Assembly (NCBI RefSeq): GCF_004348445.1
Contig: NZ_SMKV01000010.1
Coordinates: 62,001-126,000, forward strand
Length of the DNA stretch: 64,000 bases
Source: Saccharopolyspora aridisoli
Lineage (GTDB): Bacteria > Actinomycetota > Actinomycetes > Mycobacteriales > Pseudonocardiaceae
Reading direction: 5' to 3'
Each line of letters begins with the position of its first letter. The first letter of the stretch is position 1. Below, piece by piece: positions 26,990 to 35,630 of the stretch. Position numbers and translations under genes: made by a program. Under the pieces are notes generated by a model that worked only from the letters and a program-made list of their open reading frames with translations, did no database searches and was not told the origin of the DNA.

Positions 26990-27748
26990 ATGCGAACCAC
27001 CAGACTCGCCCTCCTGGGAACCCTCCTGGCCGGCACGATGGCCGCCCCCGCCTGGGCGGTGGCGCCGGAACCCGCCGACCAGCCCACCGTGCTGGTCTTC
27101 TCCGAGACCGCGGGATATCGGCACGCCTCCATCGAGCCCGGGATCGCCTCGATCCAGGAATTGGGACGGCAGAACGGTTTCCACGTCGAGCGCACCGAGG
27201 ACTCCGCGCGGTTCACCGACCAGGAGCTGGCCCGCTACGACGCGGTCGTGTGGCTGTCCACCACCGGCGACGTGCTCGACCAGCCGCAACAGGACGCCTT
27301 CGAACGCTACATCCGCACCGGCGGCGGGTACGTCGGCGTGCACGCCGCGGCGGACACCGAGTACGACTGGCCGTTCTACGGCGAACTCGTCGGCGCGTAC
27401 TTCGCCGGGCACCCGCACATCCAGCCCGCCACGGTCCGCGTCGAGGACCACCGCAACGACTCCACCGCGCACCTGCCGAACCGCTGGGAACGCACCGACG
27501 AGTGGTACAACTTCCGCGCCAACCCGCGCCCCGACGTGCACGTCCTGGCCGCGTTGGACGAGCGCTCCTACGATCCCGGCGACACCGCCATGGGCGGAGA
27601 CCACCCCATCGCCTGGTGCCACGCGGTGGACGCCGGTCGCGCCTTCTACACCGGCGGTGGCCACACCGACGAGTCGTACTCCGAGCCCGACTTCATGCGC
27701 CACGTCCTCGGCGGCATCCGCGTCGCCCTCGACCGCGCTCCGTGTTGA
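26990..27748 (+). CDS. Secreted ThuA-like domain protein
   Basis: The 252-residue protein has a Sec signal peptide (MRTTRLALLGTLLAGTMAAP, cleavage near AWA-VAP) followed by a ThuA domain: VLVFSETAGYRHASIEPGI, DAVVWLSTTGDVL, YVGVHAAADTEYDWPFYGEL, FAGHPHIQPA, MGGDHPIAWCH and GGHTDESY. ThuA folds like a class-I glutamine amidotransferase and is linked to trehalose and other disaccharide catabolism alongside a Gfo/Idh dehydrogenase. Here export means action outside the cytosol. A GAGAGGAG site precedes the ATG. Confidence 0.92.
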   Translation: MRTTRLALLGTLLAGTMAAPAWAVAPEPADQPTVLVFSETAGYRHASIEPGIASIQELGRQNGFHVERTEDSARFTDQELARYDAVVWLSTTGDVLDQPQQDAFERYIRTGGGYVGVHAAADTEYDWPFYGELVGAYFAGHPHIQPATVRVEDHRNDSTAHLPNRWERTDEWYNFRANPRPDVHVLAALDERSYDPGDTAMGGDHPIAWCHAVDAGRAFYTGGGHTDESYSEPDFMRHVLGGIRVALDRAPC

Positions 27749-27775
27749 GAATTCCCGCAGACGAGGAGTGAGCAG

Positions 27776-28786
27776 ATGGGACGTTCGGTCACGCTCTTCA
27801 CCGGGCAATGGGCCGACCTGCCGTTCGAGGAGGTGGCCCGACTCGCCTCGGAGTGGGGCTACGACGGCCTCGAGATCGCCTGCTGGGGCGATCACCTCGA
27901 CGTCTGGCGCGCGGTGGAGGACGAGGCCTACCTCCAGTCGCGCGTGGACGTCCTCGACCGGTACGGACTCGGCGTGTGGGCGATCTCCAACCACCTCAAA
28001 GGGCAGGCGGTCTGCGATGATCCGATCGACGCCCGCCACCGCGCTATCCTGTCCGACCGGGTGTGGGGCGACGGCGATCCGGAAGGCGTGCGGCAGCGCG
28101 CCGCAGAGGAGATGAAGCACACCGCGCGGGTCGCCGCCAAGCTCGGCGTGCGCACGGTCGTCGGATTCACCGGCTCGGCGATCTGGAAGTACGTCGCGAT
28201 GTTCCCGCCGGTGCCCGCTGAACTGGTCGAGGCCGGCTACCAGGACTTCGCCGACCGGTGGAATCCGATCATGGACGTCTTCGACGCCGAAGGCGTGCGG
28301 TTCGCCCTCGAGGTGCACCCCTCGGAGATCGCCTACGACTACTGGTCGACCGCGCGCACGCTCGAAGCCATCGGTCACCGGGAGGGCTTCGGCCTGAACT
28401 GGGATCCCAGCCACATGATCTGGCAGGACATCGATCCTGTGGGTTTCCTCGTCGACTTCGCCGACCGGATCTACCACGTCGACTGCAAGGACACCAAGCG
28501 CAACCTCGGCAACGGCCGCAACGGCAGGCTGGGATCGCACCTGCCGTGGGCCGACCCCAGACGCGGCTGGGACTTCGTGTCCACCGGGCGCGGTGACGTG
28601 CCCTGGGAGGCGTGCTTCCGGGTGCTCAACTCGATCGGCTACGAGGGCCCCATCTCCATCGAGTGGGAGGACGCGGGCATGGATCGCCTGCGGGGCGCCC
28701 CGGAAGCGCTGAGCTTCGTGCGCGATCAGCTCTTCGACCCACCGGACGCGGCATTCGACGCGGCCTTCAGTTCTCCACAGCAGTAG
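27776..28786 (+). CDS. Sugar phosphate isomerase/epimerase-type TIM barrel
   Basis: The 336-residue cytosolic protein is an AP-endonuclease-2-like TIM barrel: EWGYDGLEIACWGDHLD, TVVGFTGSAIWKYVAMFPP, FALEVHPSEIAYDYW (metal-ligand Glu and His), NWDPSHMIWQDIDPV and ISIEWEDAGMD (second metal-ligand Glu). Family members isomerise keto-sugars, inosose derivatives or cleave 3-keto glycosides. Its neighbours suggest that it processes the ketosugar made by the Gfo/Idh dehydrogenase. It is not preceded by a signal peptide, in contrast to the following paralogue. Confidence 0.9.
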   Translation: MGRSVTLFTGQWADLPFEEVARLASEWGYDGLEIACWGDHLDVWRAVEDEAYLQSRVDVLDRYGLGVWAISNHLKGQAVCDDPIDARHRAILSDRVWGDGDPEGVRQRAAEEMKHTARVAAKLGVRTVVGFTGSAIWKYVAMFPPVPAELVEAGYQDFADRWNPIMDVFDAEGVRFALEVHPSEIAYDYWSTARTLEAIGHREGFGLNWDPSHMIWQDIDPVGFLVDFADRIYHVDCKDTKRNLGNGRNGRLGSHLPWADPRRGWDFVSTGRGDVPWEACFRVLNSIGYEGPISIEWEDAGMDRLRGAPEALSFVRDQLFDPPDAAFDAAFSSPQQ

Positions 28787-28805
28787 GACGAAGGAGTGCA
28801 GGACG

Positions 28806-29756
28806 ATGTGTTTCGGTTTCAACGGTGAAGCAGCGTTAGCCCAGTCCCTGGGCGCCACACGACTCACCCGGCGCAGCGCGCTGCGCACCGCCGGCGCACT
28901 CGGCGCCGGCGTGCTCGCAGCGGGCGCAGCCGCCCCGGCCGCTCACGCGACTCCCAAGCCGGTCGGCGCGCCACTGGTGCCCCCTGGGCAGATCAGCATC
29001 CAGCTGTGGACCATGCGCGCGGCGCTCGACGGAGATCCTGGTTTCGACGAGTCCCTGCGCCACCTCGCCAGGATCGGCTACCCCAAGGTCGAGCAGGCGC
29101 TCGGCTACTTCGGCCGCACCGCCGCCGAGTTGCGGGCCTTCTACGACAGCATCGGCGTCTCGGCGACCTCCAGCCACGACGGGATCGCCGACAGCGAGGA
29201 GTCGCTGCAGACCAAGATCGACAACGCCCGCACCCTCGGACAGTCGTTCCTGGTCGTGCCGTACCTGGACTCACCCCACCGGGACGACTGGAAGCGGTGG
29301 GCCGAGCAGATGAACCACGAAGCCGAGGCCGCCAGGTCGGCCGGGCTGCGCTACGGCTACCACAACCACGCGCACGAGTTCACCACCGACCTGGGCGGCG
29401 TGACGCCGTGGCAGGTGCTGACCTCCGAGCTGGACCCGGCGCTGGTGCACCTCGAACTCGACCTCTACTGGGCCGTGCGCGGTGGCATCGAAAGCGGCCG
29501 AGGCGCCAACGACCCCGAGGGCTTCGCCATCGACGTCATCCGGTCCGCACCGCAGGCGGTGCTGCAGTACCACGTCAAGGACCGGCACCCCGAAGACGGC
29601 GACATGGCCGACCTGGGCACCGGGCACATCGACTTCGCCCGGATCTTCCGCGCGCACGCGGTGCTGGAGTACATCGTGGAGAACGACACTCCCGACGTCA
29701 CTCCGCAGCAGACCGCCGACGTCGGCTACCGCTACCTGCGCCAGCTGAGCACCTGA
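28806..29756 (+). CDS. Tat-exported TIM-barrel isomerase/lyase
   Basis: The 316-residue protein has an unusual leader: MCFGFNGEAALAQSL, then a twin-arginine motif (TRRSALR) and a hydrophobic stretch AGALGAGVLAAGAAAPAAHA with a likely AHA cleavage site near residue 58. The mature domain is a TIM barrel of the sugar isomerase superfamily (ISIQLWTMRAALDGDP, GYHNHAHEFTTDLGG, LVHLELDLYWAVRGG, QYHVKDRHPEDG, EYIVENDTPDV). Tat export implies a folded, metal-bound enzyme outside the cell. It is one of two TIM barrels in this half, one inside and one outside the membrane. Confidence 0.9.
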   Translation: MCFGFNGEAALAQSLGATRLTRRSALRTAGALGAGVLAAGAAAPAAHATPKPVGAPLVPPGQISIQLWTMRAALDGDPGFDESLRHLARIGYPKVEQALGYFGRTAAELRAFYDSIGVSATSSHDGIADSEESLQTKIDNARTLGQSFLVVPYLDSPHRDDWKRWAEQMNHEAEAARSAGLRYGYHNHAHEFTTDLGGVTPWQVLTSELDPALVHLELDLYWAVRGGIESGRGANDPEGFAIDVIRSAPQAVLQYHVKDRHPEDGDMADLGTGHIDFARIFRAHAVLEYIVENDTPDVTPQQTADVGYRYLRQLST

Positions 29757-29881
29757 GCGGCACCGACACCGCGCACTCCCCTCCTGCAGCACGACGATCC
29801 CGCCGGCGGAAGCGGTTCGGCGGCGGCATCAGCACGGCTGCGTTCGCACCCGCACGATCAGCCAACCGATGAGAGGTTGCC

Positions 29882-31984
29882 ATGCGACGTGTCCCGTTAC
29901 TGGCGGCGGTGGCCGCCGTGACCACCGCATTGACATGCGCGCCCGCGGTGGCCGCCGAAGGCCCGCCGCCGGACAGCGAGTTCCAGAAGGTGGTCCTCAA
30001 CGACCACCCCGGCGAACCGATCGACCTCGCCGTCCTCCCCGACGGCAGGGTCCTGCACACCACCCGACAGGGCGAAGTCCGGATGCACCACCCGGACACC
30101 GGCCGCAACACCGTCGCGGCCACGCTGGAGGTCTACCAGCACGACGAGGAAGGGCTGCAGAGCGTCGCGGTCGACCCCGGGTTCAACGGCACCACGAACC
30201 GGTGGGTCTACCTCTACTACTCGCCGCCGCTGGACACGCCGACCGACGACCCCTCCACACCGGACATCAACGAGGGTGACGCGCCTGAGTTCGGCACGCC
30301 CGAGCAGTTCCAGGCCTTCGAGGGCACCGTGCAGCTGTCCCGCTTCCAGCTCAACGGCGACCAGCTCGACCTGTCCACCGAGCAGAAGGTCCTCGACGTC
30401 GGTGTGGACCGAGGTCTGTGCTGCCACGTCGGGGGCGACATCGTCTTCGACGGCAACGGCAACCTCTACCTGTCCACCGGCGACGACACCAACCCGTTCG
30501 CATCCGGCGGCTACGCACCGATCGACGAGCGGGAGGGGCACAACCCCGCTTACGACGCGCAGCGCTCGTCGGCCAACACCAACGACCTGCGCGGCAAGGT
30601 GCTGCGGATCAAGGTCGGTGACAACGGGTCCTACACCGTCCCGGACGGGAACCTGTTCGCACCGGGCACACCCAGCACGCGCCCGGAGATCTACCTGATG
30701 GGCTTGCGGAACCCGTTCCGCATCGAGGTCGACCGCACGACCAACGAGCTCTACGTGGCCGACTACTCGCCCGACGCCGAGAACGCCGACCCGAACCGCG
30801 GCCCTGCCGGCACCGGCAAGTGGTTCGCCACCCGCGAGGCCGGCAACTACGGCTGGCCCTACTGCGCGACAGCCGAACTCCCCTACATCGACTACGACTT
30901 CGCCACCGGCACCTCAGGCGCCCCGTTCGACTGCTCGGCCCCGGTGAACGAGTCGCCGAACAACACCGGTCTCACGCAACTACCACCGGTCGAGCAGCCG
31001 CAGGTGTGGTACGGCTACGGCCAATCCGAGCAGTTCCCGGAGCTCGGAGCAGGTGGCCTCGGCCCGATGGCCGGACCCGTCTACCACTACGACGGTGGTC
31101 GAGGCCGCGCCACGGTCGCGTGGCCGCAGCACTACGACGGCATGCCGCTGTTCTACGAGTGGACCCGCGACTACATGAAGGGCTTCCGCCTGGACGACTC
31201 GGGAGCGCTCACCGGCATCGAGGACGTGCTTCCCTCGATCCCGCTGTCCGGCCCTATCGACATGGAGTTCGGTCCCGACGGGGCGCTGTACGTGCTCGAC
31301 TACGGCAAGGGCTACTTCGGCGAGAACCCCGAGGCGGCGCTGTCGCGGATCGACTACATCGGTCCCGGCGGCAACCACACCCCGGAAGCCAAGGCCTCGG
31401 CCAGCGCGACCAACGGGCAAGCGCCGCTGGCGGTGTCGTTCTCCAGTGAGGGCACCGGCGACGCCGACGGGGACCGCTTGCTCTACGAGTGGGACTTCGA
31501 CTCCAACGGCACGGTCGACTCGCGGGAACCGAACCCGACCCACACCTACACCGACAACGGCGTCTACACCGCGATGTTGCGGGTGACCGACACGGGCGGG
31601 CCCAACACCGGCAAGACGGGCCTCGCCGAGGTCGACGTCGTGGTCGGCAACGTCGCGCCGACCGTCCAGTTCGTCACGCCGGTCGACGGGCAGCAGTTCT
31701 CCTTCGGCGACGTCATCGACTACGAGGTCGCCGTGACCGATGACCAGCCCGTCGACTGCTCGAAGGTCGAGGTGACCTACATCCTCGGGCACGACGACCA
31801 CGGCCACCCGCAGACGACCGCCTCCGGCTGTTCCGGGTCGATCCAGACCACGGTGCCGGAAGGCCACGACCCCGAGACCGACAACCTGCGCGGGGTGTTC
31901 CAGGCGACCTACACCGACCCGGGCGTCGACGGGCTGCCGTCGCTGACCGGTGAGCACGAGGTCGTTCTGCAGCCGACGAGCTGA
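29882..31984 (+). CDS. Secreted quinoprotein sugar dehydrogenase with PKD domain
   Basis: The 700-residue protein has a Sec signal (MRRVPLLAAVAAVTTALTCA, cleavage near AVA-AEG). Residues about 35-490 form a soluble-glucose-dehydrogenase-like six-bladed propeller (DLAVLPDGRVLHTTRQGEV, EGLQSVAVDPGF, GGDIVFDGNGNLYLSTGDD, LRGKVLRIKV, GLRNPFRIEVD, IDMEFGPDGALYVLDYGKGYFG). A PKD domain follows (about 500-590; LLYEWDFDSNGTVDSREPNP, HTYTDNGVYTAMLRVTD) and a further C-terminal beta domain (about 595-700). The likely role is oxidation of sugars or glycosides at the cell surface, with PQQ or a similar cofactor. A perfect hairpin follows the stop. Confidence 0.88.
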   Translation: MRRVPLLAAVAAVTTALTCAPAVAAEGPPPDSEFQKVVLNDHPGEPIDLAVLPDGRVLHTTRQGEVRMHHPDTGRNTVAATLEVYQHDEEGLQSVAVDPGFNGTTNRWVYLYYSPPLDTPTDDPSTPDINEGDAPEFGTPEQFQAFEGTVQLSRFQLNGDQLDLSTEQKVLDVGVDRGLCCHVGGDIVFDGNGNLYLSTGDDTNPFASGGYAPIDEREGHNPAYDAQRSSANTNDLRGKVLRIKVGDNGSYTVPDGNLFAPGTPSTRPEIYLMGLRNPFRIEVDRTTNELYVADYSPDAENADPNRGPAGTGKWFATREAGNYGWPYCATAELPYIDYDFATGTSGAPFDCSAPVNESPNNTGLTQLPPVEQPQVWYGYGQSEQFPELGAGGLGPMAGPVYHYDGGRGRATVAWPQHYDGMPLFYEWTRDYMKGFRLDDSGALTGIEDVLPSIPLSGPIDMEFGPDGALYVLDYGKGYFGENPEAALSRIDYIGPGGNHTPEAKASASATNGQAPLAVSFSSEGTGDADGDRLLYEWDFDSNGTVDSREPNPTHTYTDNGVYTAMLRVTDTGGPNTGKTGLAEVDVVVGNVAPTVQFVTPVDGQQFSFGDVIDYEVAVTDDQPVDCSKVEVTYILGHDDHGHPQTTASGCSGSIQTTVPEGHDPETDNLRGVFQATYTDPGVDGLPSLTGEHEVVLQPTS

Positions 31985-31994
31985 TCAGCACCTG

Positions 31995-32030
31995 CCCCGG
32001 ATGCGGTCGCCGCTGCGACCGCATCCGGGG
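31995..32030 (+). terminator. Perfect 16-bp hairpin between the two half-operons
   Basis: CCCCGGATGCGGTCGC (31995-32010), loop CGCT, and its exact complement GCGACCGCATCCGGGG (32015-32030). It begins 10 bases after the PKD-dehydrogenase stop and ends 39 bases before the next gene, so it very probably terminates or attenuates transcription between the sugar and ebo halves. No U-run follows. Confidence 0.8.
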
Positions 32031-32069
32031 CCCGAACCACCCCGCAACACCGAGGGAGGCACGGGAGAG

Positions 32070-33230
32070 ATGGCACCTAGGACCGGACTGTGGTTCATCG
32101 GCGCTCGCGGCTCGGTGGCCACGACCGCCACCGTGGGCGCGCTCGCCATGACAGCGGGGGTGGCCCCGCGCACAGGTTGTGTCGCCGACCTCCCCGAGGT
32201 GGCGGTGGCGACACCGCCGGGCGTGGACGAACTGCTCATCGGCGGGCACGACGTCGTCGGCGACGCGCTGCCCAAGCGCGCCGAGGCCCTCGCCGACGAC
32301 GGGGTGTTCGGTCACGAGCTGGCCCGGGCGGTGCACAGCGGGCTGGTGGAGGTCGACGCCCGGGTCCGCCCGGGCATCACCTCCAACGCAGGCTTCCAAC
32401 GCGACGCGATCGAGCAGGTCAGCCGCGATGTGGCCGGTTTCCGCGCCGCGCACGGGCTCGACCGGGTGATCGTGATCGACGTGTCCACGACCGAACCGCC
32501 GCTGGAGCTCACGCCGGAGCACCGCGATCTGGACGCACTGGATCGAGCGCTGGCCGCGGGCGGGTCGCCGCTGCCTGCCAGCGGGGTCTACGCCTACGCG
32601 GCCCTGCGCGCCGGCTGTCCGTTCGTCGCGTTCACCCCGAGCCCCGGGCCGCGGTTGCCCGCGATCGACCAGCTCGCGCAGCGCACGAAGCTGCCGTGGG
32701 CCGGCACGGACGGCAAGACAGGCGAGACGCTGATCAAATCGGCGCTGGCGCCGATGTTCGCCACCCGCGCGCTGCGCGTCCGTTCCTGGGCGTCGTACAA
32801 CCTGCTCGGAGGTGGGGACGGTCGATCCCTCGCCGACCCGGTCACAGCGGAGAGCAAGACCCGCTCCAAGAACAAGGGGTTGGGATCCATCCTCGGACAT
32901 CCGATCGACGGGCCGATGCACATCGACTACCTCCCCGACCTCGGCGAGTGGAAGACGGCCTGGGATCTCGTGTCCTTCGAAGGATTCCTCGGCACCAAGA
33001 TGTCGATGCAGTTCACCTGGCAGGGGTGCGACTCGGCACTCGCAGCCCCGTTGGTGCTCGACTTGGCCAGACTGATGGCGCGGGCTCACCAAGCAGGCGT
33101 CGTCGGCAGCGTCGAGGCGCTCGGCTTCTTCTTCAAGGATCCCGCCGGGGACGCCCCGCACGACCTGGCCGGCCAATGGCGCGCGCTGCTCGACTGGTGC
33201 GGCCAGATCGGCTCCGGGGAGCAGCGATGA
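32070..33230 (+). CDS. Inositol-3-phosphate synthase-like enzyme (ebo-linked)
   Basis: The 386-residue cytosolic enzyme has the NAD-binding start GLWFIGARGSVATTATVGAL, then VIVIDVSTTEPPLEL, PFVAFTPSPGPRLPAIDQLA, LPWAGTDGKTGETLIKSALAPMF and SWASYNLLGGGDG, ending with HIDYLPDLGEWKTAWDLVSFEGFLG. These are the signatures of myo-inositol-1-phosphate synthase, which turns glucose-6-phosphate into a cyclitol phosphate. It overlaps the UbiA gene by ATGA. Cyanobacterial and proteobacterial ebo clusters instead have a dehydroquinate-synthase-like cyclase (EboD), so a cyclitol-forming step may be the shared logic. GGGAGAG precedes the ATG. Confidence 0.9.
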   Translation: MAPRTGLWFIGARGSVATTATVGALAMTAGVAPRTGCVADLPEVAVATPPGVDELLIGGHDVVGDALPKRAEALADDGVFGHELARAVHSGLVEVDARVRPGITSNAGFQRDAIEQVSRDVAGFRAAHGLDRVIVIDVSTTEPPLELTPEHRDLDALDRALAAGGSPLPASGVYAYAALRAGCPFVAFTPSPGPRLPAIDQLAQRTKLPWAGTDGKTGETLIKSALAPMFATRALRVRSWASYNLLGGGDGRSLADPVTAESKTRSKNKGLGSILGHPIDGPMHIDYLPDLGEWKTAWDLVSFEGFLGTKMSMQFTWQGCDSALAAPLVLDLARLMARAHQAGVVGSVEALGFFFKDPAGDAPHDLAGQWRALLDWCGQIGSGEQR

Positions 33231-34081
33231 GGGCCCGGGACCTCGCCGAGCTCGTCCGCTTGCCCGCCGTGCTCACCGCTCCCGGCGACAGCCTCGTCGG
33301 GGCCGCGGCCGCGGGCTGGCCTCACGGCAAGCGCAGCTGGGCCATGCCGGTGACCTCCTGCTGCTTCTACCTCGCAGGCATGGCGCTCAACGATTACGCC
33401 GACCGGGAACTGGACGCGAGGGAACGTCCCGAACGACCGATCCCGTCCGGGCGGGTCCGACCCCGCACCGCCCTTGCCCTGGCCACCGGGCTGACCGCGG
33501 CCGGTTTGGGGATCGCCGGGGTCGCAGGCGGCCGCACCGCGCTGCGGGCCGCCGTGCCGGTGGCCGCCGCGGCCTGGGCCTACGACCTCGCGGCCAAACC
33601 GACCCGCGCCGGGCCGGTGGTCATGGCACTGGCCCGCGGGTTCGACGTCCTGCTCGGCTCCGGAGGGCACCGGCGAGCCGTCCTTCCCGCATGCGCAGTC
33701 GCCGGGCACACCCTCGGGGTCACCTGGCTGAGCCGCGGAGAGGTTCACGGCGGCTCGCCAGGAGCGGGCTGGGCGGCGCTCGCGACCACCTCCGCTGCCG
33801 CGACATCGGCCGCACTGCTGCCCGGCTCCTCCCGCCGCGCGAACGCCGCCGGCATCGCGTGCGCTGCCGGATACGCCGTGGCGGTCGGTGGGGCCCAGGC
33901 CAGGGCAGCGCGTCACCCGGACGCGGACACCGTCCGCACCGCGACGGGCGTCGGGGTGCGCGGCGTCATCGGACTGCAAGCGGCACTCGTCGCGGGCACC
34001 GGTGCGCTCGGCGTCGCCGGCGCACTGCTCAGCGCCGGTCCGCTGGCTCGCTTGGCGTCGAAGGTGGTGTCGACGACATGA
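33227..34081 (+). CDS. eboC: UbiA-family prenyltransferase, EboC/SCO3242-like
   Basis: The 284-residue integral membrane protein starts MRARDLAELVRLPAVLTAPGD, has the prenyl-diphosphate motif NDYADRELDARERPERPIPSG (in part; the Asp-rich site), a second aspartate at YDLAAKP, and seven or more hydrophobic helices. UbiA enzymes attach a prenyl chain to an acceptor at the membrane. In this cluster the acceptor is likely the cyclitol or sugar made by the neighbours. The second aspartate-rich motif, normally DxxxD near a central loop, is weak here (FDVLLGSGG), a feature I associate with the SCO3242-like branch. It overlaps both flanking genes. Confidence 0.88.
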   Translation: MRARDLAELVRLPAVLTAPGDSLVGAAAAGWPHGKRSWAMPVTSCCFYLAGMALNDYADRELDARERPERPIPSGRVRPRTALALATGLTAAGLGIAGVAGGRTALRAAVPVAAAAWAYDLAAKPTRAGPVVMALARGFDVLLGSGGHRRAVLPACAVAGHTLGVTWLSRGEVHGGSPGAGWAALATTSAAATSAALLPGSSRRANAAGIACAAGYAVAVGGAQARAARHPDADTVRTATGVGVRGVIGLQAALVAGTGALGVAGALLSAGPLARLASKVVSTT

Positions 34082-34953
34082 GCCTGCGGTTCGGCTACGG
34101 CACCAACGGATTCGCAGGACACCGCTTCGAAGACGTCGTGGCGGTTCTGGCGGATCTCGGCTACCACGGGGTCGCGCTCACCCTCGACCAACCGCACCTG
34201 GACCCGTTCGCACCCGATCTCGCCACGCGCACCGACGCCGTCCGCCGTCAGCTCGAGTCACGAGGACTGGCCGTCGTGATCGAAACCGGCGCCCGCTACG
34301 TCATGAACCCCTGGCACAAGCACGAACCGACGCTGGTCTCCGACACCGACCGGGAGAGGCGCATCGAGTACCTCCGGCACGCGGTCCGGATCGCCGAAGA
34401 GCTGGGCGCGGAAGCGGTGTCGTTCTGGTCCGGCACGCTGCCCGAGGGGGTGTCCGCGCAGCAGGGGTGGGACAGGCTCAGCAGCGGGGTCGCCGAGGTG
34501 CTGCGCGAGGCGGAACGACGAGGCGTGCGATGCGCGTTCGAACCCGAACCGGGGATGTTCGTGGACACGCTCGCCGGTGTCCACGAACTGCGCCGCAGGC
34601 TCGGCGATCCATCCCACCTCGCCGTGACCCTCGACATCGGGCACTGCGTGTGCAACGAACCGGCGCCACCGCAGGACTGCGTGCACCACGTGGGCCACCT
34701 CCTCGGCAACGTCCAGGCCGATGACATGCGCCCCGGCGTGCACGAGCACCTGGAGTTCGGGGACGGTGACGTCGACCTCGCGGCCACCCTCGGCGCGCTC
34801 CTCGACGTCGAGTACCGGGGCTTGGTCAGCGTCGAGCTCCCCCGCCACTCCCACGCCGCGCCCGCGGTCGCCGCGCGCTCGTCCGAAGCGCTGCGCGCCG
34901 CGGCGGCCGCGGCCGAGCATGCCCGCGCGACCGCGATGGGGGCTCCCGGATGA
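34078..34953 (+). CDS. TIM-barrel sugar isomerase/epimerase in the ebo cluster
   Basis: The 291-residue protein is an AP-endonuclease-2-like TIM barrel: RFGYGTNGFAGHRFEDVVAV, ARYVMNPWHKHEPTL, GAEAVSFWSGTLPEGVS, CAFEPEPGMFVDTL (metal Glu), AVTLDIGHCVCNEPAPP, DMRPGVHEHLEFGDGDVD and LVSVELPRHSH (metal Glu). It would interconvert a keto-sugar or cyclitol intermediate in the cytosol. Both junctions are ATGA overlaps, so it is part of the coupled ebo operon. It is distinct from EboE, which lies three genes later. Confidence 0.9.
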   Translation: MSLRFGYGTNGFAGHRFEDVVAVLADLGYHGVALTLDQPHLDPFAPDLATRTDAVRRQLESRGLAVVIETGARYVMNPWHKHEPTLVSDTDRERRIEYLRHAVRIAEELGAEAVSFWSGTLPEGVSAQQGWDRLSSGVAEVLREAERRGVRCAFEPEPGMFVDTLAGVHELRRRLGDPSHLAVTLDIGHCVCNEPAPPQDCVHHVGHLLGNVQADDMRPGVHEHLEFGDGDVDLAATLGALLDVEYRGLVSVELPRHSHAAPAVAARSSEALRAAAAAAEHARATAMGAPG

Positions 34954-35630
34954 AACCCGCGCAGAACCCGACCGACTGGCTCGCCCCGGCCGCGCAGGCG
35001 CGACTGGACGAGCTGATCACCGAGGTGACGACGAACCCGGCCCGGATCGCGGTGCTCTTCCCCGCCGCGGCCAGAGCGATCGCCCGCGGCCCCGTCGACC
35101 CCGCCGATCCCGACGGGCTGATCACACCCCGGGTCGAGGACGAGGTCCGGATCGCCCTGCTGCGGGCCGCGGAGCGCCGATGGCGACCCTCCGAGCTGAC
35201 GGTCGAGATCACCGCGCTGTACCGGCACGGCGATGCCGAGGAGAAACGCGCGGTGCTGCGCGCGCTCGATCACCTCGAACTCGGCGACGTGCTGCTCCCG
35301 CTGGTCCGCGACGCGTTGCGCTGCAACGACTCCCGTTTGATCGCAGCAGCCCTGGGAACGTACGCGATGCGGCACCTCGACGACCACACCTGGCGCCACG
35401 GTGTGCTCAAGGCCTTGTTCACCGGTGTGCCGCTCGACGCGGTCGTCGGCGTCGCCGAACGAGGCGACGCCGAGCTGTCGCGCATGGCGAGCGCCTACAT
35501 CGCAGAACGGCTCGCTGCCGGACGACCCGTGCCGCAGGACGCCGAGCGCCTGCTGCAGCTGTGCGCAGGCAACGCGACAGCGCGGACCGATCACCGCGAC
35601 CCACCGGCAGGGCAGGACGAGGAGGAATGA
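34950..35630 (+). CDS. eboA: EboA family protein
   Basis: The 226-residue soluble, helical protein has the EboA layout: WLAPAAQARLDELITEVTT at the N terminus, FPAAARAIARGPVDP, VRIALLRAAERRWRP, EEKRAVLRALDHLELG, and ALRCNDSRLIAAALGTYAMR followed by HLDDHTWRHGVLKALFTGVP and AERGDAELSRMASAYIAERLAAG. EboA is a marker of ebo clusters and is needed for metabolite export to the periplasm in cyanobacteria; its molecular role is not established. The C-terminal 25 residues are disordered and acidic. It overlaps both neighbours. Confidence 0.9.
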   Translation: MKPAQNPTDWLAPAAQARLDELITEVTTNPARIAVLFPAAARAIARGPVDPADPDGLITPRVEDEVRIALLRAAERRWRPSELTVEITALYRHGDAEEKRAVLRALDHLELGDVLLPLVRDALRCNDSRLIAAALGTYAMRHLDDHTWRHGVLKALFTGVPLDAVVGVAERGDAELSRMASAYIAERLAAGRPVPQDAERLLQLCAGNATARTDHRDPPAGQDEEE

